A DNA stretch of 64,000 bases from Pseudarthrobacter sp. MM222 (GCF_947090775.1 NZ_OX352321.1:2542001-2606000), one strand, 5' to 3'. Shown: positions 1-8,655, numbered from the stretch's first letter. The notes: a model not told the origin generated them from the sequence alone. Made by a program: numbers and translations.

Positions 1-188
1 GTGCCGTGGATGGAGCGTATAACCTGCGTATTTTCGTTGATCACTGCTCTGTGGAGATCTTCGCCCAAGACGGAGAGGTCACCCTCACCGAACTGATCTT
101 CCCAGACCCCTCCAGCACCGGCGTGTCGCTGTACACCACCGGAGGAACCGCAAAGGTCGCTTCGCTCAGGCTGACCACCCTCGCCTGA
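1..188 (+). CDS. GH32 family glycoside hydrolase (levanase/invertase type), C-terminal end only
   Basis: Open from the window edge to the TGA at 186-188, so only about 61 C-terminal residues are present. The segment LRIFVDHCSVEIFAQDGEV, followed by a short beta-strand pattern and a final LRLTTL, is the signature of the C-terminal beta-sandwich of GH32 enzymes, where LRIFVDxSSVEVFxxDG is strongly conserved. These enzymes hydrolyse sucrose, levan or inulin fructosides; the sandwich packs on the five-bladed catalytic propeller. The catalytic motifs lie outside the window, so sucrose-6-phosphate hydrolase and levanase cannot be separated. A hairpin follows about 80 nt downstream. Confidence 0.85.
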   Translation, partial: AVDGAYNLRIFVDHCSVEIFAQDGEVTLTELIFPDPSSTGVSLYTTGGTAKVASLRLTTLA

Positions 189-268
189 CCATGGCTACGC
201 AACCGCCGGATGGATTCAGACCCACCCAATCAACGCGACGGGTGGACGACGGCGGCCCAGCTTGCCTG

Positions 269-302
269 CCAGGGGACTCGCCTGAAATAGAGAGTCCCCT
301 GG
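269..302 (+). terminator. Hairpin downstream of the GH32 gene
   Basis: Perfect 11-bp inverted repeat: ccaggggactc at 269-279 and gagtcccctgg at 292-302, with a 12-nt loop. It lies 81 nt after the GH32 stop. There is no U-tract after the stem, so it may be a factor-assisted terminator or an mRNA-end stabiliser. Confidence 0.5.
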
Positions 303-335
303 CGCGCGTGGGTTTGAACGCCTTGCCGCTGCCCT

Positions 336-367
336 GCAGTCACTACCGCCGCGGCGGTAGTGACTGC
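336..367. repeat. Perfect 32-bp palindrome
   Basis: Positions 336-351 are the exact reverse complement of 352-367, with no loop (centre ccgccg/cggcgg). It abuts and slightly overlaps the left edge of the IstB remnant. It is unusually long and perfect for an operator. It may be a remnant of an element end, a cruciform site or a strong terminator stem. Confidence 0.6.
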
Positions 368-573
368 TGTTCCAGGTCCTCACCGAGAGAGGAGGAAAAG
401 AACTCCACCGCGATCGCCAGCAATGAGTCCTTCTCCGGGTGGACGAAAACCTTCACCGACCCCGGCTGTGTGTCGCGATCGTGGACCGGCTGACCTTCAA
501 CGGCACCATCATCGAAACCGGCACCGACTCCTACCGCCTCGCCCACACCCTGAACCACCAGAACGGCAGCTAA
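364..573 (+). pseudogene. Remnant of IS21-family helper ATPase IstB (C-terminal end, frameshifted)
   Basis: Reading across three frames gives LFQVLTER, then SNESFSGWTKTFTDP, then a frame change near 470 to LCVAIVDRLTFNGTII, ending at a TAA at 571-573. This is the well-conserved C-terminus of IstB proteins (usually TERE-x-SNxxFSxW-x-FxDPRLxxAIVDRLxxxxxIIxxxxxSYR). The N-terminal AAA+ ATPase core and the partner transposase IstA are absent. At least two frameshifts separate the pieces, so this is a decayed insertion-sequence fragment. Confidence 0.7.
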
Positions 574-643
574 ACCGGGCACCGCGGGCCGAACCTTCCA
601 CCGTCGTCGTCAGGCAAGTAGGACTCGATGGATAAGCCACTTG

Positions 644-655
644 GCAAGCGCTTGC
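644..655. promoter_or_regulatory. LacI-family-like operator half-sites
   Basis: The 12-bp palindrome gcaagcgcttgc sits in ttggcaagcgcttgcgttaa and matches the general AA-x-CGCTT layout of LacI/CcpA-family operators. No intact downstream gene is present, so it may be a relic of a sugar-regulated promoter. Based on consensus resemblance only. Confidence 0.3.
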
Positions 656-1309
656 GTTAATTGTTGAAATCGGCCAGAACGTGACTTTCGGACCCCGTTT
701 GGAAGTATAGATGCGTGCATTTGGATACTGCTCTCGAACAAGGGGGCCGATCAAGTCACACAGTTCTGCCGCAATCTCAAAAGGCGATTCATCCCTGCCT
801 TCGGGTCCAAGCGCCGGATAGAAACGCTAGTCGAGAACGACGCCACCGTCCCCGTCAGAGACAGGATTGATCCTCTCAAAGGGGACTCTTGTGCGCCGGA
901 CCGCGCCCGACTTACCCGGCGGCTTGACCTGGCCCACGCAAGAACCTCGGACACTGGGGCCTTGCTCGATAGGTATTGACGAACCGATTTTGGACGATGC
1001 CTTCACCGGGCCCTCCCCGGTCGATAGAGGTCCCAAGGACCTGCCGGAAGAAATAGCCGCGAAGAAATGCGCACGCCACCAGCCAGACAAGGTGTTGCCC
1101 AGGATGAACCAGAATTCGCAGACAAATCGGTTCGCAGCACGCCATATCGAGGGAGTGAGGACCACTCACGAGTTGGGAGACTTCCAGCTACCCGCGCTGC
1201 TTTCTCCGAACCAGCGTCTCGTGTCTTCCAACTGGCCTGCATTGCAACCCAAGGTCACGTTGTCGAGATTTAGTCCCACTTACTCAGGTAGGGCCTGGTC
1301 TCAGCAACG

Positions 1310-1379
1310 GGCATAACCAAGATAGTTGGCCCCGCGCCACTCCGTTTGTCACGGCGCCAACTATCTTGTGAGTTATGCC
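1310..1379. repeat. Long imperfect inverted repeat (MITE- or recombination-site-like)
   Basis: The left arm is ggcataac (1310-1317) directly followed by caagatagttggc (1318-1330). The right arm is gccaactatcttg (1356-1368), a 3-nt bulge tga, then gttatgcc (1372-1379). Both blocks are perfect reverse complements, giving a 21-bp stem with one bulge around a 25-nt spacer. No transposase gene is adjacent. It could be a small non-autonomous element, paired recombinase sites or a transcription terminator. Confidence 0.55.
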
Positions 1380-1482
1380 AACTAAGTCGACATGTCACAC
1401 ATCAAGACGCGAACACAGCTCACCGGGACAATCAGCTGGCACCCTGCACGTCTCCCTGTGTGGCCGCTTTGGTGGCATCTAC

Positions 1483-1542
1483 TTGGAAGAAGACTTCCAA
1501 CTCGGCGATACGTTTCTTCCAAATAGGGTGCCATTCTTCCAA
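1483..1542. repeat. Cluster of TCTTCCAA motifs in both orientations
   Basis: ttggaaga (1483-1490), cttccaa (1494-1500), tcttccaa (1515-1522) and tcttccaa (1535-1542) lie within 60 bp. The first two form an inverted pair and the last two are direct copies 20 bp apart (two helical turns). This geometry fits protein-binding sites such as an operator array or recombinase arm sites. No cognate gene is evident next to it. Confidence 0.45.
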
Positions 1543-1797
1543 TTAGGTCGACACCTCACAAAAGATGTAGATGGACAGGTTACTTGGTCTTGAGGACCGT
1601 TCCCCTGTCCCCCTATGTTCGCGGCGGCGGTGGCCTGGTCCCGTCTCCCCACGGACAGGCAAGATGGTCCTTTTCCCACCCGAAGGAATGACCCGAAGAT
1701 CAGTCCAGGCGGGGCTCGCCGAAAGTCTCCACATGCCGCTGGCAATTCGGTGCCGCGCGAAGGGAGGCCGCTGAGTCGGCGCCTGACCCGCGAGTTA

Positions 1798-2469
1798 CTA
1801 GGCGACATCCAAGATCAGCGGCATGTGGTCGCTATGCCTCAACCAGTCTTCGGATACTCCGACTCGGAGATCGGCCGGGATGCCGTCGCTCAGGAATGCG
1901 TAGTCGATGTGATGCCCAAATCGGGGGTTCCGAGTGTGAAAGTACGTTTTCGTCGGCTCCGCACCTTGGTCGTTCACCGCGTCGCGGTGGTACACGCTGC
2001 TGAGCCCAAGCCCCGTGAGCTTTCCGACCAGCATGCTGTGGTTCCTCCCCGGATGCGCCCTGTCCCAGACCGTGTTGCTGTTGAAGTCCCCCATGAGCAA
2101 CGCGTTGCCACCGGCGAGGAATCCAGCGTGGCGGTCCACGATCTCATGAGTCACGCGAACGTACCTCAGCTCACGATCCAGCTGATGCGCCCAAAGGGCA
2201 ATGACGTTGAGGCCATCAATCGAAAAGGGAAGATGCCAGGGCAAGTTAGGATCCGCGTGTTCTGAAATCTTGTAGCGAGCGTTGGCGAATCCAATAACTC
2301 CGAGACCCTTGTTCAGATTGCTGCCAGTCCATGCCGCGAAGGGGTGTTCAGCCGCCAAAATGTCCTTCTTGGCGACCTCGTGGAGAATGACCACGTCAGG
2401 CTGCAACGCTTCAATCAGGTGGCGTTTCTTGTAATACGCCATAGAACAGTTCCACGAGACGATTCGCAC
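1798..2469 (-). CDS. Endonuclease/exonuclease/phosphatase (EEP) family protein
   Basis: A 223-aa protein of the DNase I-like EEP fold. The GTG start at 2469 follows an AAAGGA box at a good distance; the frame continues upstream without such a signal. In order I see RIVSWNCS at the N-terminus (metal-site Asn), a Glu in VVILHEV, LLMGDFNSNT (catalytic Asp/Asn) near residue 125, DYAF, and a terminal SDHMPLIL with the catalytic His. This motif set is complete, so the enzyme should be an active metal-dependent phosphodiesterase or nuclease. The substrate cannot be told. There is no signal peptide, so it is probably cytoplasmic. It stands alone in a decayed region, just downstream of a truncated ATPase. 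Confidence 0.8.
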   Translation of the reverse strand: MRIVSWNCSMAYYKKRHLIEALQPDVVILHEVAKKDILAAEHPFAAWTGSNLNKGLGVIGFANARYKISEHADPNLPWHLPFSIDGLNVIALWAHQLDRELRYVRVTHEIVDRHAGFLAGGNALLMGDFNSNTVWDRAHPGRNHSMLVGKLTGLGLSSVYHRDAVNDQGAEPTKTYFHTRNPRFGHHIDYAFLSDGIPADLRVGVSEDWLRHSDHMPLILDVA

Positions 2470-2571
2470 TGGGTTCCTTTGAGTCCGGCAAAAGTGCCGT
2501 TGGCATCTTACCGGCGCCACCTATATGAAGGCAGCTTGGACACTTCCGGCGACTCACACCCAGACGGAAAC

Positions 2572-2991
2572 TCAGTCGGCGAGCGCCGTAGATCCGCCGT
2601 CCTTATCTCCGACGATAGGCTGATCGCCGACTGATTTGAATCCCAGCCCCTTGTACCAGATGCTCTTGGCAGCACTCTTGGAAGAACGCCCGAGGGTACA
2701 GATGGCTTCAATATGTTCGCGCTGAAATCCGACACCATTGTCAGCAACAAGCAAAGCCTCGTCCGTCAGTTGAAAACGAACTTTGCCGCCGCGGCTTGAT
2801 TCAGCGGCAGCGGCATTCGCGTTCTGCAGGAGCTCAAACAAATATCGGCCTGAATACTGCTGGCGAATGAGCACTTGGGCAGCACCGCGCTCATCCAAGG
2901 ATTTCAGATAGTGCCTTGCACGTCCTGCTTTGACTTCTGATTGGAGTGACTCCAGCTCAGTTTCACGCAATTCATCGATGATCCCCCTCAT
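2572..2991 (-). pseudogene. Truncated Hsp90/sacsin-type GHKL ATPase
   Basis: A 139-aa frame with a good start (GGAGGG 8 nt before the ATG at 2991). It carries the N-terminal ATP-binding part of large sacsin/Hsp90-like ATPases: RYLFELLQNANAAA (N box), LLVADNGVGF (G1 box) and YKGLGFKSV (the glycine-rich lid, normally GEKGLGFKSV). After that motif the sequence runs into unrelated residues and a stop, while family members usually exceed 1000 residues. I read it as a deletion-truncated gene. Such ATPases are frequent in defence islands, where they are fused or linked to nucleases; the missing C-terminus leaves the role open. Confidence 0.7.
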
Positions 2992-3719
2992 TCAGTGCAC
3001 CCTCCACACATTGACGCTTACAGAGCCTTTTGCCATTGCATGCTCATGCTCATGCTCAGACAACCAAGTCATGCCGGCTTAGATCCGATGCCACTTTGAA
3101 CCGTACAACGTAGCACCCCCGCCTCTCTTAAATCCTGCGAGAGACACGTGTGTAAAGACCGCATTCCGACCGTCCCCGCCACCACGAGTGGAGAGGTGTT
3201 GACGCAAAGCAGCATCTGCGGCCGGATCTGCAGAATTTCCAGACATCCCGGCAGCTCCTTCTCGCGTCTTTCATCAACGCCTGCCCTGCGCAGGGGCCAG
3301 GATCGGGACAGATCGCGTCTCAAGTTCGGCTGGACGCACCCGTTGGCTGGCTATTGTTGCCTATGGAGTGAGCTTCCTTGAAATTCGTACTGGCAGCGAG
3401 CGGCCCATCGGCGGAAGCTCGGCGTCGCAGCCAAGGCTGATCCGCGCGCTTTTGCCGAGTGCGTGGCCAGGCGGAAGATCACCGTCACGAACGCCTCGAT
3501 TGGACCTACGAGCCCGCCGGAGACCAGAACTACATGGGGAAACTCCTCTTCATCGCCGAAACTACAGGCCCGACGGCCTCTGAACCGCTGAACGTTGCGC
3601 CATGCTTCGAGCTCGTAAGCCGAGGTTCTGTCATGCCGCAAGTTCGGTGGCCCAATTGGGTTTGTATTGTGCAAGTCCTTTCAGACGCCCCAGTGCGGTG
3701 TGCGACGTCAGGCCCGAAC
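2992..3719. other. Gene-free stretch
   Basis: No frame here has a credible start, motif or length on either strand. The only local feature is a trivial repeat, catgct three times at 3039-3056. It is probably decayed sequence between the truncated ATPase and the 104-aa gene. Confidence 0.45.
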
Positions 3720-4034
3720 CTAATGAAGGAAGTTGTGCTCGCCTACCTCGCCGCGGCTCTGCGCGACTTTCATGGCGACCCGCACTGCTTTAACTCGGAT
3801 GTAATTGAACGTCCTGACGACTTCTCCCGGCGACGCGTTGCTTGGCTCCAAGGACCACCTGACCAGGCGGTCGTACTCCTCGCGCTCCTCAAGGTCCTCA
3901 GGCAGGGAGTTTTCGGGCAAGGACGCCATGTAAGCGTCGGCAAGGCTGTGGCAGTGCTCCCCTGTGTAGTAGTTTTTTACGAAGCCGGCCTCCATGGCCG
4001 CGGCCAGTTCTGCGCTGTATGCGTTGGCTTTCAT
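3720..4034 (-). CDS. Hypothetical 104-aa protein
   Basis: The ATG at 4034 is preceded by GAGGAG at proper spacing, so the frame is probably translated. The product is soluble, acidic and mostly helical by composition. It has a conserved-looking core, YTGEHCHSLADAYMASLPENS, then an Arg/Val-rich C-terminal helix. I do not recognise a family. It lies 214 nt downstream of the large repeat protein at 4249-7803 on the same strand with no clear terminator between, so the two may be co-transcribed. No function is assigned. Confidence 0.55.
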   Translation of the reverse strand: MKANAYSAELAAAMEAGFVKNYYTGEHCHSLADAYMASLPENSLPEDLEEREEYDRLVRWSLEPSNASPGEVVRTFNYIRVKAVRVAMKVAQSRGEVGEHNFLH

Positions 4035-4248
4035 TGTGCACTCCTCTGTTGTTGAGGCTCGTCATCCGACCGCACCCTTCCGGGCCGCATAGCCCCGAGG
4101 GGCGTTCTTTCCACAATTCGGAAAATGACGTCGACTGCCAGTTTTTCCTATGATCCCATTTCGATGAATCTAAAGGCCATGCACCCGCCCTCGCCGCTAC
4201 GGCCGCCCACGGGAGCGTCTTACGTATAGGCGTCCTGCTTCCGCTCCT

Positions 4249-7200
4249 TCAGTCGTCAGAAGCGTCCACCTCGGGAGGGAAGATTGCTAAATGCCAGCGC
4301 AGCAGTCGAGCGTCCCGGCATTCCCGGCCGATCCGCAGCCCGTCCAGGAGTTTCTTAGCAGCGGACTCCCTTGGCACATCGGTGATGTGCCAGTTCGGGT
4401 TCTCGCCAGTCGGGGCTTCCCATCCTGCTGAAACGAGAAAATGCGCGTTGAGCGGCCAGGCTTCGGCAGAAAGAAATTCCTCAGAAACGAGTTCCAAGGA
4501 CAATCCCGATTTACGCGGAGTGGCCTGCGCATAGGGTGCACAGTCCTCCCCCGTTCCGTACCCGTATTCGACGCTGAGGAAGTCGTCATCTTTGAGCCAC
4601 AGCAACTCGTCTGTCAGCGACTCCACTGCGTCGGCCCACAGAATCACTTGCCTCGGCTCTTCCCCTGCCAGGCTCTGCCATTCGCCTTGGTCAGCGGACG
4701 GACTACTCGTTTCGTGTCCCCCGGAGGGGTGGTTCGCAGACCATGTAAGTTGTGCAGGATTCGTGACGCCGCGGCATTCCCGCAACCCGGCGAGGAGAGT
4801 TGACGCGACGTCCTTAAGCGGGACGGACTCCTTAATCCAGACGTCACGGGCATCTCGGGCCGAAGCCCAACCAAGTTCGAGCATCCGTCCGACGTCCTGG
4901 GGCCAGTCCTTCGTTTCGACTACCAGGTTTGAGGGGAATGAGCATTCGGCTCCGCCTGCACCGATCCTCGCCGTTGCGAACAGTGGAATGTCCAAGTCGT
5001 CGCCTTGTTCCACGACCCGGAGTTCAAGTGAGGCTCCCTCTGGAGTTTCGGACACGGTTTTGGAGAGCAAGCGTTGGACACGGCGCCACTCCCTCTCGGA
5101 TTCTTCGTCGACGTCCTCCGCTAGGTCGCGACTCCCCGCCACGAGCCTTAGTCCATTACTCAAGACACCGAATTCGGCGTGCATGCTGAGCAGCGATGGT
5201 CGTTCCACTCCCCGCACTACCTGCTGTTTCACCCAGTCGTCGTACGCGAATTCCGTCCCCGGGGAACGGTCCAGCCCCGATGCCGACTCCGAAAAGTCGA
5301 GCGCAGCACGGATGAAGTCCGATCCCTGCCAGTTCCAGCCCTGCAGAATCGGAGGGAGGCCCGCCGCGGCCATGGCCCCGTTCCACGAGCCGTTGCCTAG
5401 GAATTCGGACACAGTTTCCGCCGGGGCCGGCCAGTCCAGGTAGTCGGATACTTCAAGAAATTCTCGGAACTGGGCCCGGCCCAGATTGTACTCCCGCGCG
5501 TAGAGTTGCCTACCCGGTGCACGATTTAGCTGCCTCAGCGCCCCCAGAACAAAACACACAGCACTTCGCCGCGCTGAGTCGGGCGCTCCGGACAGCAAAC
5601 GTTCAAGATCGTCCACAACTCTTGCTTCCTCCGGAGAAAGCGGATCAGTCAGGTCTGCACTGAGCCCCTCGAGCATGCCGTAAACCGCGAAGACGCCATA
5701 GTCGAGATAAGGGGAATGGCAGGTCATCGGGTAATCGACGTTGAGCCCACCTTTCTGGCAAATCTCTTCATAAACGTCGGTCGCCGAGTCATGCAACCAA
5801 TGAAATCTGTGTTGAAGGACCATAGACCGGCGAACCGATCCCGCGGATGGTCCGCCGCCGACAAGGCCGCCGTGGACATCTTCCTGAATCAGTCGACGCA
5901 GCGCACGGATTTCACTCGCGATGGCGTCAGCACGGTTTTGTTCGTCTTGGACCGTAACTTCTTCCCGGAGAAGGTCAAGGAACTCCTTTGGGGACTCAGC
6001 ACCTTCATACAGGGTGGCTATCCGCTCCCCCTGGGCGTATGCGTCCACAATCATTTGCCAGCTCTGGCTTCGGCCGCTCGAAGTTTCTTCAGGTGCGTTC
6101 TTCGTCTGCGGATTCGAGTCTTCCTGAAGCGTGCGAAGCGCCGCCTCAACTTCAGGCCCGGCGTTGACGACTCCGCGCAGGACGCCGCTGGCCCAGTTCG
6201 CTAATGACGCTTCTGTCTTCTCACCACCTGGAGTCGGGAGCCGATCGAAACGTGTCAGGAAGTCCGTGTAGTCAGCAAGCCGTCGCTCGTGTCGCACTTC
6301 GCGCGCTGATTTCAACGTGTCCGCGTACTCAAGCACATGCGAAACTTCGTTGGAGATTGGTGCTCCTGCGGTCCGGAGCTTTCGGTGCTTGACCAACCAC
6401 GCATAGACCGGGGACGCGGATCCGGGGATGTGGCCTGATTCGGTCAACGCCGCCATAACCTTTGCGCACTCCGCCGTCTCCCGGTCGAGGTTCGCGTGCC
6501 TCTTCTTGACGGGCGCAACGCTCACAGCGGCCTCCGCCATTTTCCTGCACTTATCTATCAGCTCTGCGATTGTCTCCTCGATTTGAGCACCCCCCGAGGT
6601 CCTGGAGCCGTCGAGTCGCCGCTTAACCCAGAAGGCGAGGTTTTTTTCTTCCTTCGGCGCCAACTTCGCGAAGCCAGGCATGCGTCCGTTGACTTTGACG
6701 AATTCGTTCAACTGCTCAAGTCGCGCATCGCGTTTGTGCTCGGTGTGAGCTTTGAGGCGCTCCGCGAGTGCCAGCACCTCCAGGGCCTCTGGTGACATAT
6801 CGGCGCCGGCAGCACGTAGCCGGCGGGCATTCGCGATCCAGCCGTGGGTATGGCTGTCCTCGGTGCTTGAGGGCAGGTGATCGGCGTCCGCCAATACTTT
6901 TCGTACCTTTTCCCTTGCCAGGATTTCGTTGAATTCCGTTCGTGAAGGGTACTTGTCATAGAGATCGAGGATGCTCTCTCGGCGCTCAGCGTACTCGGTG
7001 GGCTCATACGCACGAGTGCTTTCCCGTGCATGATTACGCATCCAAGCCGCAATCGAGCGTTCCTTTTCCTCATCTGTGCTGAGCGCGTCGGTATCGGTGA
7101 AACTAGCCCGGGGAATGTACCCGTGCTGGGCGCACCATTCCTGTGCCTCCAAAAGCATCGCATCAGGATCAGCGTTCTTCCTGGTAGTCAGCGCGCCGGG

Positions 7201-7803
7201 GACTGCGGACAAGGCGTCAATCTGGTCTTGGGACATGGTCCCGTCTTTGAAAGACATCCGCTTGTTAATGAGCCACAGCGCAAGCCCTCGCTCTTCATCT
7301 CGTGTGCTGAGCGGCATCCGGCCATGCTCGGTTTGGAATGCCGAAAGGTCCGCAACCCATTCTGGGATTGATCGGATTTTCCGCGTCGAGTCTGTGGGGA
7401 CGAGCGGCTCAAGCAGATCGGAGCGTTCAGCAGAGAGCTCCCCCTTGTTTCGCGCGATGACTTGATAGTTCAGCCACGCTGCAAGGCTGCGTTCTGACGG
7501 ACTGACGGCCCCGAAGAGTGGGCGCCTTCCGTTTCTGCGAATAAACTCTGAAAGTTCCGCAATGCGGTCAGCATATGTCTGCCTTGGAACCAGGGCGCTC
7601 CCCAGGTCCTCCATCAGCTTCCGACGATCCGCAGCGAGTTGACCGGCGTTCCTCAGAGTCTGCTGCGTAGTGGTCCAACGGCCCAACGCTGCTTCGGCCG
7701 TGTCCTTTGACTCGGCTCTGGGGCGGCGCCCGTTTTGCTCAATGAACGCCTTCAATTCACCGTAGCGCTCCATGAACCGGTGTTCGTGCTTTTCGCTTGA
7801 CAT
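4249..7803 (-). CDS. Large protein with helicase-associated-domain-like repeats, no helicase
   Basis: 1184 aa from the ATG at 7803 (AGGA five nt upstream); the frame extends further upstream but without a ribosome site. Residues about 10-610 hold roughly eight degenerate repeats of 50-65 residues with the pattern F-x-x-x-NGR-x-P ... E-x-x-L-A-x-W ... G-x-L-S-x-x-R. Clear examples are FIEQNGRRPRAES, FIRRNGRRPLFGA, FQTEHGRMPLST and FVKVNGRMPGFA, each followed by a Trp block. This resembles the helicase-associated (HA) domain usually found in tandem at the C-terminus of DEAD-box proteins, where it is thought to bind nucleic acid. No Walker or DExx motif is present. The C-terminal ~570 residues are acidic and unrecognised. 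Likely a nucleic-acid-binding accessory protein; function unknown. Confidence 0.65.
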   Translation of the reverse strand: MSSEKHEHRFMERYGELKAFIEQNGRRPRAESKDTAEAALGRWTTTQQTLRNAGQLAADRRKLMEDLGSALVPRQTYADRIAELSEFIRRNGRRPLFGAVSPSERSLAAWLNYQVIARNKGELSAERSDLLEPLVPTDSTRKIRSIPEWVADLSAFQTEHGRMPLSTRDEERGLALWLINKRMSFKDGTMSQDQIDALSAVPGALTTRKNADPDAMLLEAQEWCAQHGYIPRASFTDTDALSTDEEKERSIAAWMRNHARESTRAYEPTEYAERRESILDLYDKYPSRTEFNEILAREKVRKVLADADHLPSSTEDSHTHGWIANARRLRAAGADMSPEALEVLALAERLKAHTEHKRDARLEQLNEFVKVNGRMPGFAKLAPKEEKNLAFWVKRRLDGSRTSGGAQIEETIAELIDKCRKMAEAAVSVAPVKKRHANLDRETAECAKVMAALTESGHIPGSASPVYAWLVKHRKLRTAGAPISNEVSHVLEYADTLKSAREVRHERRLADYTDFLTRFDRLPTPGGEKTEASLANWASGVLRGVVNAGPEVEAALRTLQEDSNPQTKNAPEETSSGRSQSWQMIVDAYAQGERIATLYEGAESPKEFLDLLREEVTVQDEQNRADAIASEIRALRRLIQEDVHGGLVGGGPSAGSVRRSMVLQHRFHWLHDSATDVYEEICQKGGLNVDYPMTCHSPYLDYGVFAVYGMLEGLSADLTDPLSPEEARVVDDLERLLSGAPDSARRSAVCFVLGALRQLNRAPGRQLYAREYNLGRAQFREFLEVSDYLDWPAPAETVSEFLGNGSWNGAMAAAGLPPILQGWNWQGSDFIRAALDFSESASGLDRSPGTEFAYDDWVKQQVVRGVERPSLLSMHAEFGVLSNGLRLVAGSRDLAEDVDEESEREWRRVQRLLSKTVSETPEGASLELRVVEQGDDLDIPLFATARIGAGGAECSFPSNLVVETKDWPQDVGRMLELGWASARDARDVWIKESVPLKDVASTLLAGLRECRGVTNPAQLTWSANHPSGGHETSSPSADQGEWQSLAGEEPRQVILWADAVESLTDELLWLKDDDFLSVEYGYGTGEDCAPYAQATPRKSGLSLELVSEEFLSAEAWPLNAHFLVSAGWEAPTGENPNWHITDVPRESAAKKLLDGLRIGRECRDARLLRWHLAIFPPEVDASDD

Positions 7804-7838
7804 AGCCGTCCTAGTCTTCATATCCACAAGCGTCTTGG

Positions 7839-7874
7839 AGGACCCGCTGCATGCGGGTGCATGCAGCGGGTCCT
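7839..7874. terminator. 16-bp perfect hairpin between the lipoprotein and HA-repeat genes
   Basis: Arms 7839-7854 and 7859-7874 are perfect reverse complements around a gggt loop (core gacccgctgcatgc). It lies between the minus-strand gene ending at 7972 and the one starting at 7803. There is no U-run. The position suits termination of the upstream gene or attenuation before the HA-repeat gene. Confidence 0.5.
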
Positions 7875-7971
7875 GGTTCCCCGCATACCGTAGCGGCATG
7901 GTCCCCCGTATGTGAGCCGCAACATCGAGTTTCGAATAACAGGACCGCAACAACTTCCTCTTGCGTCGCCG

Positions 7972-8655
7972 TTACGCCGGAATCTGAATGCGTGCGGCTT
8001 CCTGCATCAGCGGGGTGGAGATCATCACGGTCGACGCACCGGGAGCAATATCGAAAGCAATGAATCCCCGCGCCTTGTCCCCCGGCAGAACGTTGCCCGA
8101 GGCGAGCTGGTTGTCAGCGAACAGGCTGAGATCCGCCTTGCGCCCGTTGGTGTCCTTGGCCGAGAAGTAGAACGGGTTGGAGCTGGTTTTCCCTGCCTCG
8201 GTTTCCCACAGGACATCCAGGAGCAGATAAGTCCCGTTCTTGGCTGCCGTCGCGAAGGCCGTGGTGGTGACAGCGTCCGTCCGAACAGCCGAGACAATCG
8301 TGATCTTGGCGACGTCGCCGTTTCCCATCTTGACGCTGAACGGAACGCCGACGGCGGGCGCGGCGGGTTTCGCCGGTGCAGCTGCCGGTGCAGCAGCAGG
8401 CGCCGCCGGCGCCGGCGCGGCAGCGGCCGGTGCAGCAGTTTCCGGCGTGGCAGCTGTTGCCGCCGCAGTCGTCGAGGCCGTGGCGGCGGGGCCGGCGTCG
8501 CTTGCCTGCTTCGACCCACCGGAGCACGAGCCCATGGCGATGCCAAGCACCAGAACGCCAGCGGGGATGAGGAAGCGCTTCTTCTTGAAGAACGGTCGCG
8601 GCTGAGGCGCTGCAGTGGGAGCGGGCAAGGGCAGGGAGTGATTCTCGTGGGACAT
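7972..8655 (-). CDS. Membrane-anchored DUF4352-like protein with Ala/Pro linker
   Basis: 227 aa from the ATG at 8655 (AAAGG 7 nt upstream). It has a basic N-terminus ending in FFKKKRF, a hydrophobic segment LIPAGVLVLGIAMGSC at about 27-42, and then SGG; the Cys suggests a lipoprotein-like anchor. A low-complexity Ala/Pro/Thr stretch (about 50-105) spaces the anchor from the wall. The C-terminal domain (VPFSVKMGNGDVAKITIV ... YLLLDVLWET ... GFIAFDIAPG) has the beta-sandwich pattern of the DUF4352 family of extracellular proteins. It follows a second envelope protein (46-nt gap) and is probably co-transcribed with it. Function unknown; probably surface-exposed. Confidence 0.7.
   Translation of the reverse strand: MSHENHSLPLPAPTAAPQPRPFFKKKRFLIPAGVLVLGIAMGSCSGGSKQASDAGPAATASTTAAATAATPETAAPAAAAPAPAAPAAAPAAAPAKPAAPAVGVPFSVKMGNGDVAKITIVSAVRTDAVTTTAFATAAKNGTYLLLDVLWETEAGKTSSNPFYFSAKDTNGRKADLSLFADNQLASGNVLPGDKARGFIAFDIAPGASTVMISTPLMQEAARIQIPA

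Larger units (their letters stand above)
574..1797. other. Gene-poor stretch
   Basis: I find no reading frame here with recognisable motifs or a good ribosome binding site. Candidate frames in both directions are short and Arg/Pro/Ser-rich, as expected of shadow frames in GC-rich DNA. The stretch holds only the operator-like palindrome and the two repeat structures listed separately. It looks like decayed accessory DNA. Confidence 0.5.

Noticed and set aside
3039-3056. catgct repeated three times
   Set aside because: Too short and too simple to support a function.
3351-3674. Minus-strand frame of 107 aa in the gene-free gap
   Set aside because: No ribosome site, no family pattern and Arg/Ala/Ser-rich composition.
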